Below, piece by piece: positions 44,250 to 53,506 of a DNA stretch of 64,000 nucleotides. The notes beneath the pieces were generated by a model, which was not told where the DNA came from, ran no database searches, and saw nothing but the letters and a program-made list of their open reading frames with translations. Positions within the stretch are counted from its first letter, which is position 1. Each line of letters begins with the position of its first letter. The DNA is from Bacillota bacterium (lineage in GTDB: Bacteria; Bacillota; Clostridia; Lachnospirales; Lachnospiraceae). The DNA is taken from assembly GCA_023391695.1 (NCBI GenBank), contig JAEWAK010000001.1, positions 62,001-126,000 on the forward strand. Reading direction: 5' to 3'. A program made the position numbers and the translations under genes.

Positions 44250-45308
44250 ATGAGAGATAATACAAAAATTATTCAGATAGGCAGCAAGGCAATCGGCGGC
44301 AATAACCCCGTGCTTATCCAGTCCATGACCAATACAAAGACGGAGGATGTACAGGCTACGGTCAGGCAGATCCTTAAGTTAGAGGCAGCCGGCTGTGAGA
44401 TTATAAGAAGTGCCGTTCCTACCATGGAAGCGGCAAAAGCTTTCAGGGAGATAAAAAAGCAGATTCATATACCATTGGTAGCCGATATCCACTTTGATTA
44501 CCGGCTGGCCATTGCCGCTATGGAGAATGGAGCGGATAAAATCCGTATCAATCCGGGCAATATCGGAAGTGCGGATAAATTAAAGGCAGTGGTGAATGAG
44601 GCCAAAGAAAGAAATATACCGATCCGGGTAGGTGTAAACAGCGGTTCCCTGGAAAAGGAACTGGTGGCAAAATACCGGGGAGTAACGGCAGAAGGCCTTG
44701 TGGAAAGTGCTTTGGACAAGGTTCATATCATTGAAGATTTAGGCTATGATAATCTGGTAATCAGTATCAAGTCTTCGGATGTTTTAATGTGCATCAAAGC
44801 TCATGAACTTATTGCAAAACAGACCGTATACCCTTTACATGTGGGGATTACGGAAGCGGGAACCATAATATCCGGCAATATTAAATCTGCGGTTGGTTTA
44901 GGAGTTATGCTTTATGAAGGAATCGGCAATACCATAAGGGTATCTTTAACAGGAAACCCTTTGGAAGAGGTTAAGTCGGCCAAGCTTATCCTGAAGACTT
45001 TAGGTTTAAGAAAAGGCGGAGTTGAATTGGTATCCTGTCCCACCTGCGGAAGGACACAGATTGATCTCATACGTTTGGCAGACGAGGTGGAAAATTTGAT
45101 CCAGGATATTGACCTGGATATAAAGGTGGCCGTAATGGGCTGTCCGGTCAACGGTCCCGGCGAAGCAAAAGAAGCGGATATCGGGATTGCCGGCGGCAGG
45201 GGAGAGGGTATCATCATTAAAAAAGGTGAAATTATCCGGAAAGTGAAAGAGCCGGAATTATTACAGGCACTGAGGGAAGAATTATTAAAAATGCAGGCTG
45301 AAAAATGA
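44250..45308 (+). CDS. ispG: 4-hydroxy-3-methylbut-2-enyl-diphosphate synthase (ferredoxin/flavodoxin)
   Basis: A 352-residue 4Fe-4S enzyme that converts MEcPP to HMBPP in the MEP pathway. The cluster cysteines are visible in SCPTCGRTQ and MGCPVNGPGEA. N-terminal PVLIQSMTNTKTEDVQATV and RINPGNIGS are typical. ATG 44250 lies behind CAGGAG. It shares its pathway with dxr two genes upstream. Confidence 0.95.
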   Translation: MRDNTKIIQIGSKAIGGNNPVLIQSMTNTKTEDVQATVRQILKLEAAGCEIIRSAVPTMEAAKAFREIKKQIHIPLVADIHFDYRLAIAAMENGADKIRINPGNIGSADKLKAVVNEAKERNIPIRVGVNSGSLEKELVAKYRGVTAEGLVESALDKVHIIEDLGYDNLVISIKSSDVLMCIKAHELIAKQTVYPLHVGITEAGTIISGNIKSAVGLGVMLYEGIGNTIRVSLTGNPLEEVKSAKLILKTLGLRKGGVELVSCPTCGRTQIDLIRLADEVENLIQDIDLDIKVAVMGCPVNGPGEAKEADIGIAGGRGEGIIIKKGEIIRKVKEPELLQALREELLKMQAEK

Positions 45309-45317
45309 TAGATAAAA

Positions 45318-45340
45318 GACGTCTGCCTTAAGCAGGCGTC
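45318..45340 (+). other. GACGTCTGC...GCAGGCGTC hairpin upstream of polC
   Basis: A 9-bp stem with one U-G pair lies between ispG and polC without a strong T tract. A matching structure occurs on the minus strand at 53077-53099, and a related one near 41427. Confidence 0.5.
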
Positions 45341-45363
45341 GCATTTAGAAAAGGGGCTTGATT

Positions 45364-48300
45364 ATGGGTATGCTTTTTTTTGAAGTTTTTGACCAGTTAT
45401 CCGATCTTCCCAAGGATCTGGAGAACCTTTTCCAGGAGGTTTTAGTTGAGAAAGTATCGGTATCAAAGTCAAAAGCGGAAGTCAGAATATACATGCAGAG
45501 CGGCCGGCTGATTCATAGGCAGAATATTAAAAAGATGGAGTATCAGCTTAAAAGGCAGCTTTTTTCATCAGCACCTAATTCGGTGGTACTATGGGAAAAT
45601 TACATATTATCGGCACAATATACGCCGGAAAAATTATTTAACATATATAAGGACAGCATTTTAGAAGAGTTCCGGGAACGAAGCATATTGGAATACAATG
45701 TTTTTGAACTGGCAGAAATAACTTTTGAAGGGAATATTTTAATCTTTAAATGCCAGGAGAATTTTCTTGTAAGAAAAATGTCAGTCAGTATTGCTGGTTA
45801 CTTAACGGATATCTATAAAAACCGGTTTCATTATGATATTACCGTCCGTTTTGAATATTATGAACCGGAGAAAAAGGAAGAATCGGAGGAAGAAGAATAT
45901 GAATTCGTCTCCAGGCCGGGTGGCAAGGGCACTGAATATACTTCTTCCCATGTAAATATAGAACAGAACAGAACGGATGATTTGACCGCCGCCGCATATA
46001 TGCAGGAATTAAACGAAAATCAAACGGTTTCGGCAGGGTTAAGAGAGTCCTCCAATGGAAGCAAGACATCCGGCAGCGGTACTGCCGGTGAAAAAGGTGC
46101 AAAACATAAAAATACCTATGATAAAACGAAGTACAGTTATAAAAAGACCATTAATGATCCGGATACCATATACGGCAAAGGGTTTGAAGGAGAAACCGTA
46201 CCGATTTCCGAGGTTCAGGACGAGATCGGTGAGGTAGTAATACGCGGTAAAATTCTGAATGTGGAAGCCAGAGAACTGCGGAATGAAAAAACCATCATAA
46301 TATTTACCGTTACGGATTTTACCGATTCCATCCAGAGCAAAATATTTGTGAAGACGGAAGAAGCCTCAGAAATCATCGGCGTATTAAAGAAGGGCCGGTT
46401 TATTAAGCTAAAGGGTATGGCTTTATTGGATAAATACGACCATGAGGTAACCATAGGATCCATAGTGGGTATAAAGACAATCCCTGATTTTACAACGATA
46501 AAAATGGACAACAGTCCGGTAAAACGTGTGGAGCTCCATGCCCATACCATGATGAGCGATATGGATGCCGTAGTGGATGTAAAGGACTTAGTGAAACGGG
46601 CTTTTGCCTGGGGCCATAAGGCCGTTGCCATTACGGACCATGGGGTTGTGCAATCCTTTCCGGAAGCCAATCATGCGCTGAGCAAAAAGGATTATCCGGA
46701 ATCGGAATGGGATAGGCTTAAGGAATTTAAAGTTATCTATGGTGTGGAAGCCTATTTGGTGGATGACTTAAAAGAAGTTGTGGTAAATCAAAAAGGGCAA
46801 TCCCTGGACGGTTCTTTTATCGTATTTGATATTGAAACCACCGGGTTCGGTCCGGTTAAGGATAAGATTATCGAGATAGGTGCCGTTAAGGTGGTTAACG
46901 GTACAATTGTTGATAAATTCAGTACCTTTATTAATCCGGAGATTCCCATACCCTATGAAATCGAAGAATTAACAGGTATTAAAGATGAAATGGTACTGGA
47001 CTATCCGACCATAGATGTGATCCTTCCTAAGTTTCTGGACTTTTGTGAAGGAAGTGCCCTGGTTGCCCACAATGCCAATTTTGACGTAAGTTTTATAACC
47101 AAAAAATCGGAAGAACTGGGCATCAAAACGGATTACACGGTTATTGATACCGTGGGACTGGCACGTATCCTGCTTCCTGACTTAAGCAGGTATAAATTAA
47201 ATACAGTTGCAAAGGCGCTGAATATCTCTCTGGAGAACCACCACCGTGCGGTGGATGATGCCGGTGCAACAGCGGAAATTTTCGTAAAGTTTGTAGCAAT
47301 GTTAAAAGAGAGAGGTATGCAGGAAATTGATGAAATCAATACCTTGGGTAAATTATCCCCGGAAGCCATAAAGAAGCTTCCTACTTATCATGCCATTATT
47401 TTAGCCCAGAACGATATTGGCCGGGTGAATCTTTATAAGCTTATTTCCCTGTCCCATATTGATTACTATAGTAAAAGGCCCCGTATTCCCAAAAGCTTAT
47501 TTTTGGATAACCGGGAAGGGCTGTTAATTGGTTCGGCCTGTGAAGCGGGTGAATTGTATCAGGCCATTTTAAGGGAGCAGCCTCCGGAGGAGATAACGAG
47601 ACTGGTGAATTTTTATGATTATCTGGAAATTCAGCCTCTAGGCAACAATGATTTTATGATCCGCAGTGATAAGATAAATATTAATTCCCGGGAAGAATTA
47701 ATGGATATTAACCGCAGAATCGTAAAATTGGGAGAGGAATTTAATAAACTGGTAGTCGCTACCTGTGACGTCCATTTTATGGATCCGGAAGATGAAATAT
47801 ACCGGAGGATTATTATGGCCGGCAAAGGCTTTAAGGATGCGGACGAGCAGGCGCCCCTGTATTTTCGGACTACGGAGGAAATGCTTGAGGAATTCATGTA
47901 TTTAGGCAGGGATAAAGCAAATGAAGTGGTTATTACCAATACCAATAAAATAGCGGATATGATTGAGAAGATATCTCCGGTACGTCCGGATAAATGTCCG
48001 CCGGTCATTGAAGATTCCGATAAAACCCTCCGTGAAATCTGTTATAATAAGGCCCACTCCATGTACGGGCCCAATCTGCCAAAACAGGTTGAGGAACGCC
48101 TGGAACATGAGCTCCATTCCATTATAACCAACGGTTTTGCCGTTATGTATATCATTGCCCAGAAGCTGGTATGGAAGTCCAATGAGGACGGATACCTGGT
48201 AGGTTCCAGAGGTTCGGTAGGCTCCTCCTTTGTCGCGACCATGTCCGGTATTACGGAAGTAAATCCGTTGTCTGCACATTATTACTGTACCCATTGTTTT

Positions 48301-49893
48301 TATTCGGATTTTGAGTCGGAAGAAGTCAGAGCCTATTCCGGAAGTTCCGGCTGTGATATGCCGGATAAAGATTGTCCGGTTTGCGGACAGCCTTTAAGCA
48401 AGGACGGGCATGATATCCCCTTTGAAACTTTCTTAGGGTTTAACGGGGATAAAGAGCCGGATATTGACCTTAACTTTTCGGGGGAATATCAGAGTAAAGC
48501 CCATGATTATACCGAGGTCATTTTTGGGCAGGGGCATACTTTCAGGGCAGGTACCATCGGTACCCTGGCTGATAAAACGGCTTATGGCTATGTTCTTAAA
48601 TATTATGAAGAGAGAGGGCAGCGCAGGCGAAGGGCGGAAATCGAACGTATCGTATCCGGCTGTGTAGGGGTAAGGAGAACCACCGGGCAGCATCCGGGCG
48701 GTATCATTGTATTGCCCCACGGTGAGGAAATCTATTCTTTTACACCGGTTCAGCGCCCGGCCAATGATATGACGACCAAGACCATAACGACTCATTTTGA
48801 TTATCATTCCATTGATCACAATCTTTTAAAGCTGGATATTCTGGGGCACGATGATCCCACCATGATCCGTATGTTAGAGGACCTGACCGGCGTGGATGCG
48901 AAAACCATAAGACTGGATGAGCAGGTGGTTTTATCTTTGTTTGATAATTTAAGTGCGTTGAATATAAAACCGGAAGATATAGGCGGCTGTGATTTAGGCT
49001 GTCTTGGCGTACCGGAATTCGGAACGGATTTTGTTATGCAGATGCTCCGTGATACAAAGCCGAAAACTTTCTCCGATTTAGTAAGAATTTCCGGTCTTTC
49101 CCATGGTACGGACGTGTGGCTGAACAATGCCCAGACTTTAATTTCGGAAGGAAAATGTACCCTTGCCACGGCAATCTGTACCCGTGATGATATTATGACT
49201 TATCTGATTTATCAGGGAGTGGACAGCGGTCATTCCTTTAAGATCATGGAAAGCGTACGTAAGGGGAAAGGACTTACTCCAGAAATGGAGGAAGAAATGC
49301 TGAAAGAGGGAGTACCGGAATGGTATATCTGGTCCTGCAAACGGATTAAGTATATGTTCCCGAAGGCCCATGCGGCTGCTTATGTTATGATGGCTTTCCG
49401 TATTGCTTATTTCAAGGTTTATTATCCCCTTGCTTATTATGCTGCTTATTTCAGTATCCGTGCTTCCGCTTTTAGCTATGAATTAATGTGCCTTGGAAGG
49501 GAACGGCTGGAACGTTATATGGCGGATTATAAGAGACGGGGCAATGAATTATCCAAGAAGGAACAGGACGTTTTAAAAGATATGAAAATCGTACAGGAAA
49601 TGTATGCCAGAGGCTTTGAATTTATTCCTATTGATATTTATACGGCAAAAGCCCATCATTTTCAGATTATTGATAATAAGTTAATGCCGTCCTTAAGCAC
49701 CATTGAAGGATTGGGAGATAAGGCAGCGGATGCGGTGGTTGATGCTGTTAAAGACGGTAAGTTTCTCTCCAGAGATGACTTCAGAAGCCGCTGCAAGGTA
49801 AGTTCTACAGTTGTAGACTTAATGGCGGACCTGGATTTGTTCGGGGATCTGCCTATTTCCAACCAGATTTCTTTGATGGACTTTTTGCAGTGA
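45364..49893 (+). CDS. polC: DNA polymerase III PolC, Gram-positive type
   Basis: A 1509-residue replicative polymerase. Domains in order are: N-terminal region; OB-fold (about 290-370); PHP domain starting ELHAHTMMSDMDA (about 390); an inserted DEDDh proofreading exonuclease (FIVFDIETTGFG near 485, HHRAVDDAGAT); the polymerase core with GSRGSVGSSFVATM and the acidic EPDIDLNFSGEYQ; and the C-terminal helix-hairpin-helix. The zinc-like CTHCFY...CPVCGQP is present. ATG 45364 sits seven bases after AAAAGGGG; the TTG at 45358 is too close. It ends the isoprenoid/lipid gene run. Confidence 0.97.
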   Translation: MGMLFFEVFDQLSDLPKDLENLFQEVLVEKVSVSKSKAEVRIYMQSGRLIHRQNIKKMEYQLKRQLFSSAPNSVVLWENYILSAQYTPEKLFNIYKDSILEEFRERSILEYNVFELAEITFEGNILIFKCQENFLVRKMSVSIAGYLTDIYKNRFHYDITVRFEYYEPEKKEESEEEEYEFVSRPGGKGTEYTSSHVNIEQNRTDDLTAAAYMQELNENQTVSAGLRESSNGSKTSGSGTAGEKGAKHKNTYDKTKYSYKKTINDPDTIYGKGFEGETVPISEVQDEIGEVVIRGKILNVEARELRNEKTIIIFTVTDFTDSIQSKIFVKTEEASEIIGVLKKGRFIKLKGMALLDKYDHEVTIGSIVGIKTIPDFTTIKMDNSPVKRVELHAHTMMSDMDAVVDVKDLVKRAFAWGHKAVAITDHGVVQSFPEANHALSKKDYPESEWDRLKEFKVIYGVEAYLVDDLKEVVVNQKGQSLDGSFIVFDIETTGFGPVKDKIIEIGAVKVVNGTIVDKFSTFINPEIPIPYEIEELTGIKDEMVLDYPTIDVILPKFLDFCEGSALVAHNANFDVSFITKKSEELGIKTDYTVIDTVGLARILLPDLSRYKLNTVAKALNISLENHHRAVDDAGATAEIFVKFVAMLKERGMQEIDEINTLGKLSPEAIKKLPTYHAIILAQNDIGRVNLYKLISLSHIDYYSKRPRIPKSLFLDNREGLLIGSACEAGELYQAILREQPPEEITRLVNFYDYLEIQPLGNNDFMIRSDKININSREELMDINRRIVKLGEEFNKLVVATCDVHFMDPEDEIYRRIIMAGKGFKDADEQAPLYFRTTEEMLEEFMYLGRDKANEVVITNTNKIADMIEKISPVRPDKCPPVIEDSDKTLREICYNKAHSMYGPNLPKQVEERLEHELHSIITNGFAVMYIIAQKLVWKSNEDGYLVGSRGSVGSSFVATMSGITEVNPLSAHYYCTHCFYSDFESEEVRAYSGSSGCDMPDKDCPVCGQPLSKDGHDIPFETFLGFNGDKEPDIDLNFSGEYQSKAHDYTEVIFGQGHTFRAGTIGTLADKTAYGYVLKYYEERGQRRRRAEIERIVSGCVGVRRTTGQHPGGIIVLPHGEEIYSFTPVQRPANDMTTKTITTHFDYHSIDHNLLKLDILGHDDPTMIRMLEDLTGVDAKTIRLDEQVVLSLFDNLSALNIKPEDIGGCDLGCLGVPEFGTDFVMQMLRDTKPKTFSDLVRISGLSHGTDVWLNNAQTLISEGKCTLATAICTRDDIMTYLIYQGVDSGHSFKIMESVRKGKGLTPEMEEEMLKEGVPEWYIWSCKRIKYMFPKAHAAAYVMMAFRIAYFKVYYPLAYYAAYFSIRASAFSYELMCLGRERLERYMADYKRRGNELSKKEQDVLKDMKIVQEMYARGFEFIPIDIYTAKAHHFQIIDNKLMPSLSTIEGLGDKAADAVVDAVKDGKFLSRDDFRSRCKVSSTVVDLMADLDLFGDLPISNQISLMDFLQ

Positions 49894-50012
49894 TGCAAAG
49901 CTGATAAGGGTTATTATGTAGAGCTGGTATTGGAAGGTCTTGTTGGTGTTAGGGATATTATGTTGTATTGAGTCTATTTTTAGAACTTTTTGAAAAACTT
50001 TAAAAATAGTAC

Positions 50013-50041
50013 TTGCATTCTTTCTGGAAATGTTGTAAAAT
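50013..50041 (+). promoter_or_regulatory. Promoter of tRNA-Glu
   Basis: TTGCAT (50013-50018), a 17-base spacer and TAAAAT (50036-50041), ending 15 bases before the mature tRNA. Confidence 0.75.
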
Positions 50042-50055
50042 ACTTATTGTTGTGA

Positions 50056-50127
50056 GGCTCATTGGTCAAGTGGTCAAGATGTGGCATTCTCAGTGCTGAG
50101 ACAGGGGTTCGACTCCCCTATGAGCTG
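50056..50127 (+). tRNA. tRNA-Glu (anticodon CUC)
   Basis: A 72-base cloverleaf. The acceptor stem is 50056-50062 with 50120-50126 (last pair G-U), the D-arm core GTC/GAT, and a 5-bp anticodon stem carries the loop TTCTCAG (anticodon CTC). A 4-base variable loop and the TTCGACT T-loop on an AGGGG/CCCCT stem follow. G is the discriminator. CCA is not encoded (TTA follows), so it must be added after transcription. It lies alone, with its own promoter and terminator. Confidence 0.9.
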
Positions 50128-50142
50128 TTATTTTACAAGAGG

Positions 50143-50171
50143 CATTACTCGTAAGAGTAGTGTTTTTTTTA
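50143..50171 (+). terminator. Terminator of tRNA-Glu
   Basis: An 8-bp stem (50143-50150 with 50155-50162) is followed by nine T, 15 bases after the tRNA. Confidence 0.85.
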
Positions 50172-50350
50172 TTTGGAAAAATTTATATTTTTTAGAGTAT
50201 GGATATACTGCATGTTTGGCGTTTTCTTTTATGATTGGTATTGTTTATACAGAACAAAAGATAATATCCAAAGCATTGGAACAGATCGCATACAGTTAAA
50301 CAATTAGAGAAATTTGATATAGCAAGTTACGTTGGCAGGTTTAATAAAAG

Positions 50351-50408
50351 GATATAAAATAACACAGGATTACCGGGAATTCCCGGTAATCCTGTGTTAT
50401 TTTATATC
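50351..50408. terminator. Perfect 58-bp palindrome, bidirectional terminator
   Basis: Two 29-base arms meet at 50379/50380 with no mismatch and no spacer. It lies 72 bases past the chitinase stop, between the tRNA unit and the minus-strand chitinase gene, and the A/T-rich outer arms provide T runs in both directions. Confidence 0.75.
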
Positions 50409-50479
50409 TTGATTTTCTACTTATTAATGTTTCATTATGTAAATATATTTTAATAGGTTTTGTGTGGGTAAAAATATAC

Positions 50480-52294
50480 TTATTTAGAATTAGCCCTTAC
50501 CGTCTGGCCGATTGCATTCAAAAGGCTTTTACTTGAGTCTGTCGTATCCTGGGAGAGTTCCCAGATCATGATGCCTCCGACATTATCGCAAGCCCATTGG
50601 GTCTTGGCCTTAATGGTCGGGATGCCGTTATAATAAGCCTCCATGCCGTTTATCGTGGAAACGTCCGTATTGTAGGCATTGGGGTTGGCTTGCAGTATGG
50701 CTGCATAGGAAGCCCAGGATGGCCTGCCATAGAAAGGTACGCCAAGGACTACTTTAGAAGCAGGCATATGTCTGGTGTCACGCCAGTATTTTGCTGACAA
50801 AACGGCAAAGTCGTAAGTAGAATGCCTGATACCGTCACCTCCGTCATAAGCCATAACATTGAACCAGTCAACGGTATTGATAACCTTATCCGTCTGAGCT
50901 GCGGAATCCCAGTAAACAACACCGTCCGGAGTTACGCCACTTAATACGGCTGCAGTTAACAGCATATTATTTTCATTTAACTTACTTCTTAAGTAAACCA
51001 TTAAATTCTCGTAACGGGTTTTGCTGTCTCCGTCGGTTCTGGGGTGTTCCCAGTCGATATCGACACCGTCAAATCCGTATTGTTTTGCCATGGCAACAAT
51101 CGCATTTCCAAACTTTGTGACCTTTTCGGATGTTTCCGTTGCAGACATAAAGGTGGATTCAAGGGGGGTCCCATTGTAAGACCATCCGCCTACGGCTAAA
51201 AGAACTTTTACACCGTTTTCATGGGCTTTTTGAATGATCTGTGTTGCCGCAGACGCATTTTCCAGAGGAAGCAGTGAACCGTCACTGGTTGGAATGGCAA
51301 ATGCATAATTTATATGAGTCAGATTATTATATTGTATGGTATTAATTTTGCCCGGTTCCCAGCTGGGATAGTAACCTACCACTTTAAATCCGGTTATGGG
51401 GTCGGTCGGATCATTGGGGTCGGTCGGATCTGTTACAGTGAAGGTCCATTTCTGGGCATCGGTTCCGTTATCCGTATACTGCTGTACAGCTGCACCGTCA
51501 GCTGTAGAGGAACTGCGGACATCAAGTGCCAGGCCGCTGGTTTTCGCTAAAACCTTATAATAACCATCACTGGTTGCGGTTATCTGCCACCTTTGGGCAT
51601 CAGTCCCGTTGTCCGTCCATTGCTGCAGTTGGACTCCACTGTCCTTTGTATTGTCTGGTACATCAATTACCTTTTGGCTGTGCTGGACGGTTATTTTATA
51701 ATATCCGTCTCCCTGCAATTCCACTTTAAATTGCTGGTTAGCAGTACCGCCACTAGTCCATTGCTGCAGTTTAGCACCGTCTGCAGTTGATTGATCGGCT
51801 ATATCCAGGGCTTTACCGCTGTTTTTGTTCTTAATGGTATAGATACCGTTTGCGATACCTGGTTCCGGGTCCGGGTTCGTGCCGGATACCAGTTCCCAAA
51901 CTTCTGCCACACCTGGAGTTTCTCCCTGAGTCCACCATTTTGCCTTGTAAACATTGCCGTTATAGGTAACCTGGTCTCCGCTTACGTAAGCTTTACTGCT
52001 GTTCCAGGCATCATAGGATCCACCTGACGAAACTAATTCCCAAACAGCAGCAGTACCTGGAGTTTCTCCCTGAGTCCACCATTTTGCCTTGTAAACATTG
52101 CCATTATAGGTAACCTGATCTCCGCCAACATAAACTGCGCTGCTATCCCAGGCAGGATAGGATTCGGCTAAGACGGTCCGTTCCAGCTCAGTATTTACCG
52201 CATAAGCCTGTGCTTGCGGCAATGATGGGAAAATTACCGATGCAATTAATGCAAAGATAACCATACATATAAATTTCTTACTTGTTTTAATCAT
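50480..52294 (-). CDS. Secreted modular chitinase (2x CBM5/12, ricin-type lectin, GH18)
   Basis: A 604-residue secreted enzyme. It has a signal peptide (about 1-32, ending AQAYA), two chitin-binding CBM5/12 modules (about 46-88 and 94-136, near-identical), and a ricin-type beta-trefoil with QQW/QRW/QKW repeats (about 148-287). A Pro/Asp linker leads to a GH18 catalytic domain (about 301-604). The catalytic motif FDGVDIDWE (Asp409, Asp412, Asp414, Glu416) is intact. It should cleave chitin or N-acetylglucosamine glycans outside the cell, feeding the NahK/GalE-type salvage. ATG 52294 follows GGAAGGGG. Confidence 0.95.
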   Translation of the reverse strand: MIKTSKKFICMVIFALIASVIFPSLPQAQAYAVNTELERTVLAESYPAWDSSAVYVGGDQVTYNGNVYKAKWWTQGETPGTAAVWELVSSGGSYDAWNSSKAYVSGDQVTYNGNVYKAKWWTQGETPGVAEVWELVSGTNPDPEPGIANGIYTIKNKNSGKALDIADQSTADGAKLQQWTSGGTANQQFKVELQGDGYYKITVQHSQKVIDVPDNTKDSGVQLQQWTDNGTDAQRWQITATSDGYYKVLAKTSGLALDVRSSSTADGAAVQQYTDNGTDAQKWTFTVTDPTDPNDPTDPITGFKVVGYYPSWEPGKINTIQYNNLTHINYAFAIPTSDGSLLPLENASAATQIIQKAHENGVKVLLAVGGWSYNGTPLESTFMSATETSEKVTKFGNAIVAMAKQYGFDGVDIDWEHPRTDGDSKTRYENLMVYLRSKLNENNMLLTAAVLSGVTPDGVVYWDSAAQTDKVINTVDWFNVMAYDGGDGIRHSTYDFAVLSAKYWRDTRHMPASKVVLGVPFYGRPSWASYAAILQANPNAYNTDVSTINGMEAYYNGIPTIKAKTQWACDNVGGIMIWELSQDTTDSSKSLLNAIGQTVRANSK

Positions 52295-52335
52295 ATATAC
52301 CCCTTCCTTTTCTAATAACTTAACATGTTAATTTA

Positions 52336-52364
52336 CGGATATTCTAAAAATTTTAGAATATCCG
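52336..52364. promoter_or_regulatory. Palindromes upstream of the chitinase gene
   Basis: A 14-bp inverted repeat (52336-52349 with 52351-52364) and the 10-bp palindrome TAACATGTTA (52321-52330) lie 27-70 bases before the chitinase start. They are candidate operator sites. The rest of 52365-52734 shows nothing convincing. Confidence 0.45.
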
Positions 52365-52734
52365 AATTTTTGTCCAGTTTGTTACTTCTGGCTAAATTCC
52401 TGACAATGCAAATTAATTTAAAGCCTCTTTTGGATTGAAAAGGATTAAATCTTACCCCTGTTTTTTACTATCCTCCTTTCTTATTGTATATAGTGTTGCC
52501 TGTAACTATAAAACTGGTCCGATATTATGTAAATACAGGAAGCTTTTGCACCTGGTATCTTGGGATAGTCCATTCAGACTTGATATATTTACACAAAAAT
52601 GGATCATTATAGTTACATTTTTACTTTGCTTTATTTGGATATAAATGTCAATTGTATTTCTTGTGATTTTTTGTCTGCAATTGCTACATTACAAATTTTT
52701 GAGTCGTTTTGTAATGCTTTAATATAAAAAAAGG

Positions 52735-52775
52735 CATGAAAAAAGGATAAATAAGAGAAGGTTATTTATCCTTTT
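52735..52775 (-). terminator. Terminator of the small membrane-protein gene
   Basis: A 13-bp stem (52741-52753 with 52763-52775); read on the minus strand it ends in TTTTTT and lies just past the stop at 52794. Confidence 0.8.
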
Positions 52776-52793
52776 AAATGCCATATAAAATAA

Positions 52794-53051
52794 TTATTTA
52801 TAAGTATCGTGATCCTTATCGGAAGGCCTGGTATCATAGATGGAACACAGGACCTTGCACTTTTTTCTGGTCAGATTTTTGTGACTTCCGGATTGAATCA
52901 GGCGGTAATATAGGTGATCCAATATTTTATTTACAACAAAACCGGTTATTATAAAGGTAATTACCCAAGGTAATAAGCTTTCAAATGGTGATAAAAAATA
53001 TTTAATATATGAATTCATAATAAATTCTTTTGTTAAAAGATCCGCTAACAT
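52794..53051 (-). CDS. Small membrane protein, function unknown
   Basis: An 85-residue protein with one clear membrane helix (ESLLPWVITFIITGFVVNKI, about 24-43) and a basic, charged C-terminus. GGAGG precedes ATG 53051 at the right distance and a terminator follows, so it is likely real. ATG 53018 (MNSYIKYF) is an alternative start. A hairpin at 53077-53099 lies in its leader. No family is recognised. Confidence 0.6.
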   Translation of the reverse strand: MLADLLTKEFIMNSYIKYFLSPFESLLPWVITFIITGFVVNKILDHLYYRLIQSGSHKNLTRKKCKVLCSIYDTRPSDKDHDTYK

Positions 53052-53076
53052 ATCCTACCTCCGTACTGGCGCTAAA

Positions 53077-53099
53077 ACGCCTGCTTTTGGCAGACGTCG
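53077..53099 (-). other. Hairpin in the leader of the small membrane-protein gene
   Basis: Read on the minus strand it is GACGTCTGCC-loop-GCAGGCGT, the same stem (with its U-G pair) as the one before polC at 45318. The pairing holds only in the minus-strand RNA. Confidence 0.45.
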
Positions 53100-53250
53100 T
53101 TGTTTGTTATTATAAGTATAGATTAAAAACAGGTAACTGTAAAGTTAGAATTTTATTAAAATGAAATATTTAGTAACTAAATATAGATATAGTTTACAAA
53201 AAGATAAGAAATATGCGTCGTTCCTTAGGAATCAGAAAAGGATAATCCCA

Positions 53251-53279
53251 TTGAAAATCAGTCTAATTTCTGGTATAAT
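53251..53279 (+). promoter_or_regulatory. Promoter upstream of a truncated start and the GNAT gene
   Basis: TTGAAA (53251-53256), a 17-base spacer and a perfect TATAAT (53274-53279). Confidence 0.7.
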
Positions 53280-53313
53280 TAAACATTATTTGGATTGAAA
53301 TGTGGTGATTGAT

Positions 53314-53361
53314 ATGAAAATTAAAATTTTACAAGAAAAGGAATGCAGAAATATCTATTAA
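53314..53361 (+). CDS. 15-residue open frame, probably a truncated gene start
   Basis: An ATG behind GTGGTGAT encodes 15 residues (MKIKILQEKECRNIY) and stops. It looks like the first codons of a larger lost gene, or a leader peptide for the acetyltransferase gene downstream. No function is claimed. Confidence 0.3.
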   Translation: MKIKILQEKECRNIY

Positions 53362-53506
53362 TCACTTTTTTTATCGGATTTCGGCATATATGGTTACATG
53401 ATAATGAGTGAGAGGTATTTCTGTATTTGCAGGAATACTTTTTATTTTGCAAAAGTTCCATATGTGTTTTATATTACAAGATTTTCTGAAGAATGGAGTA
53501 TTTAAA

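Noticed and set aside
50081..50299. 72-residue open frame overlapping the tRNA
   Set aside because: It covers the tRNA-Glu and its terminator and has no ribosome site.
52435..52644. 69-residue hydrophobic open frame upstream of the chitinase gene
   Set aside because: It starts from TTG without a ribosome site and has no recognisable family; A/T-rich DNA gives such frames by chance.
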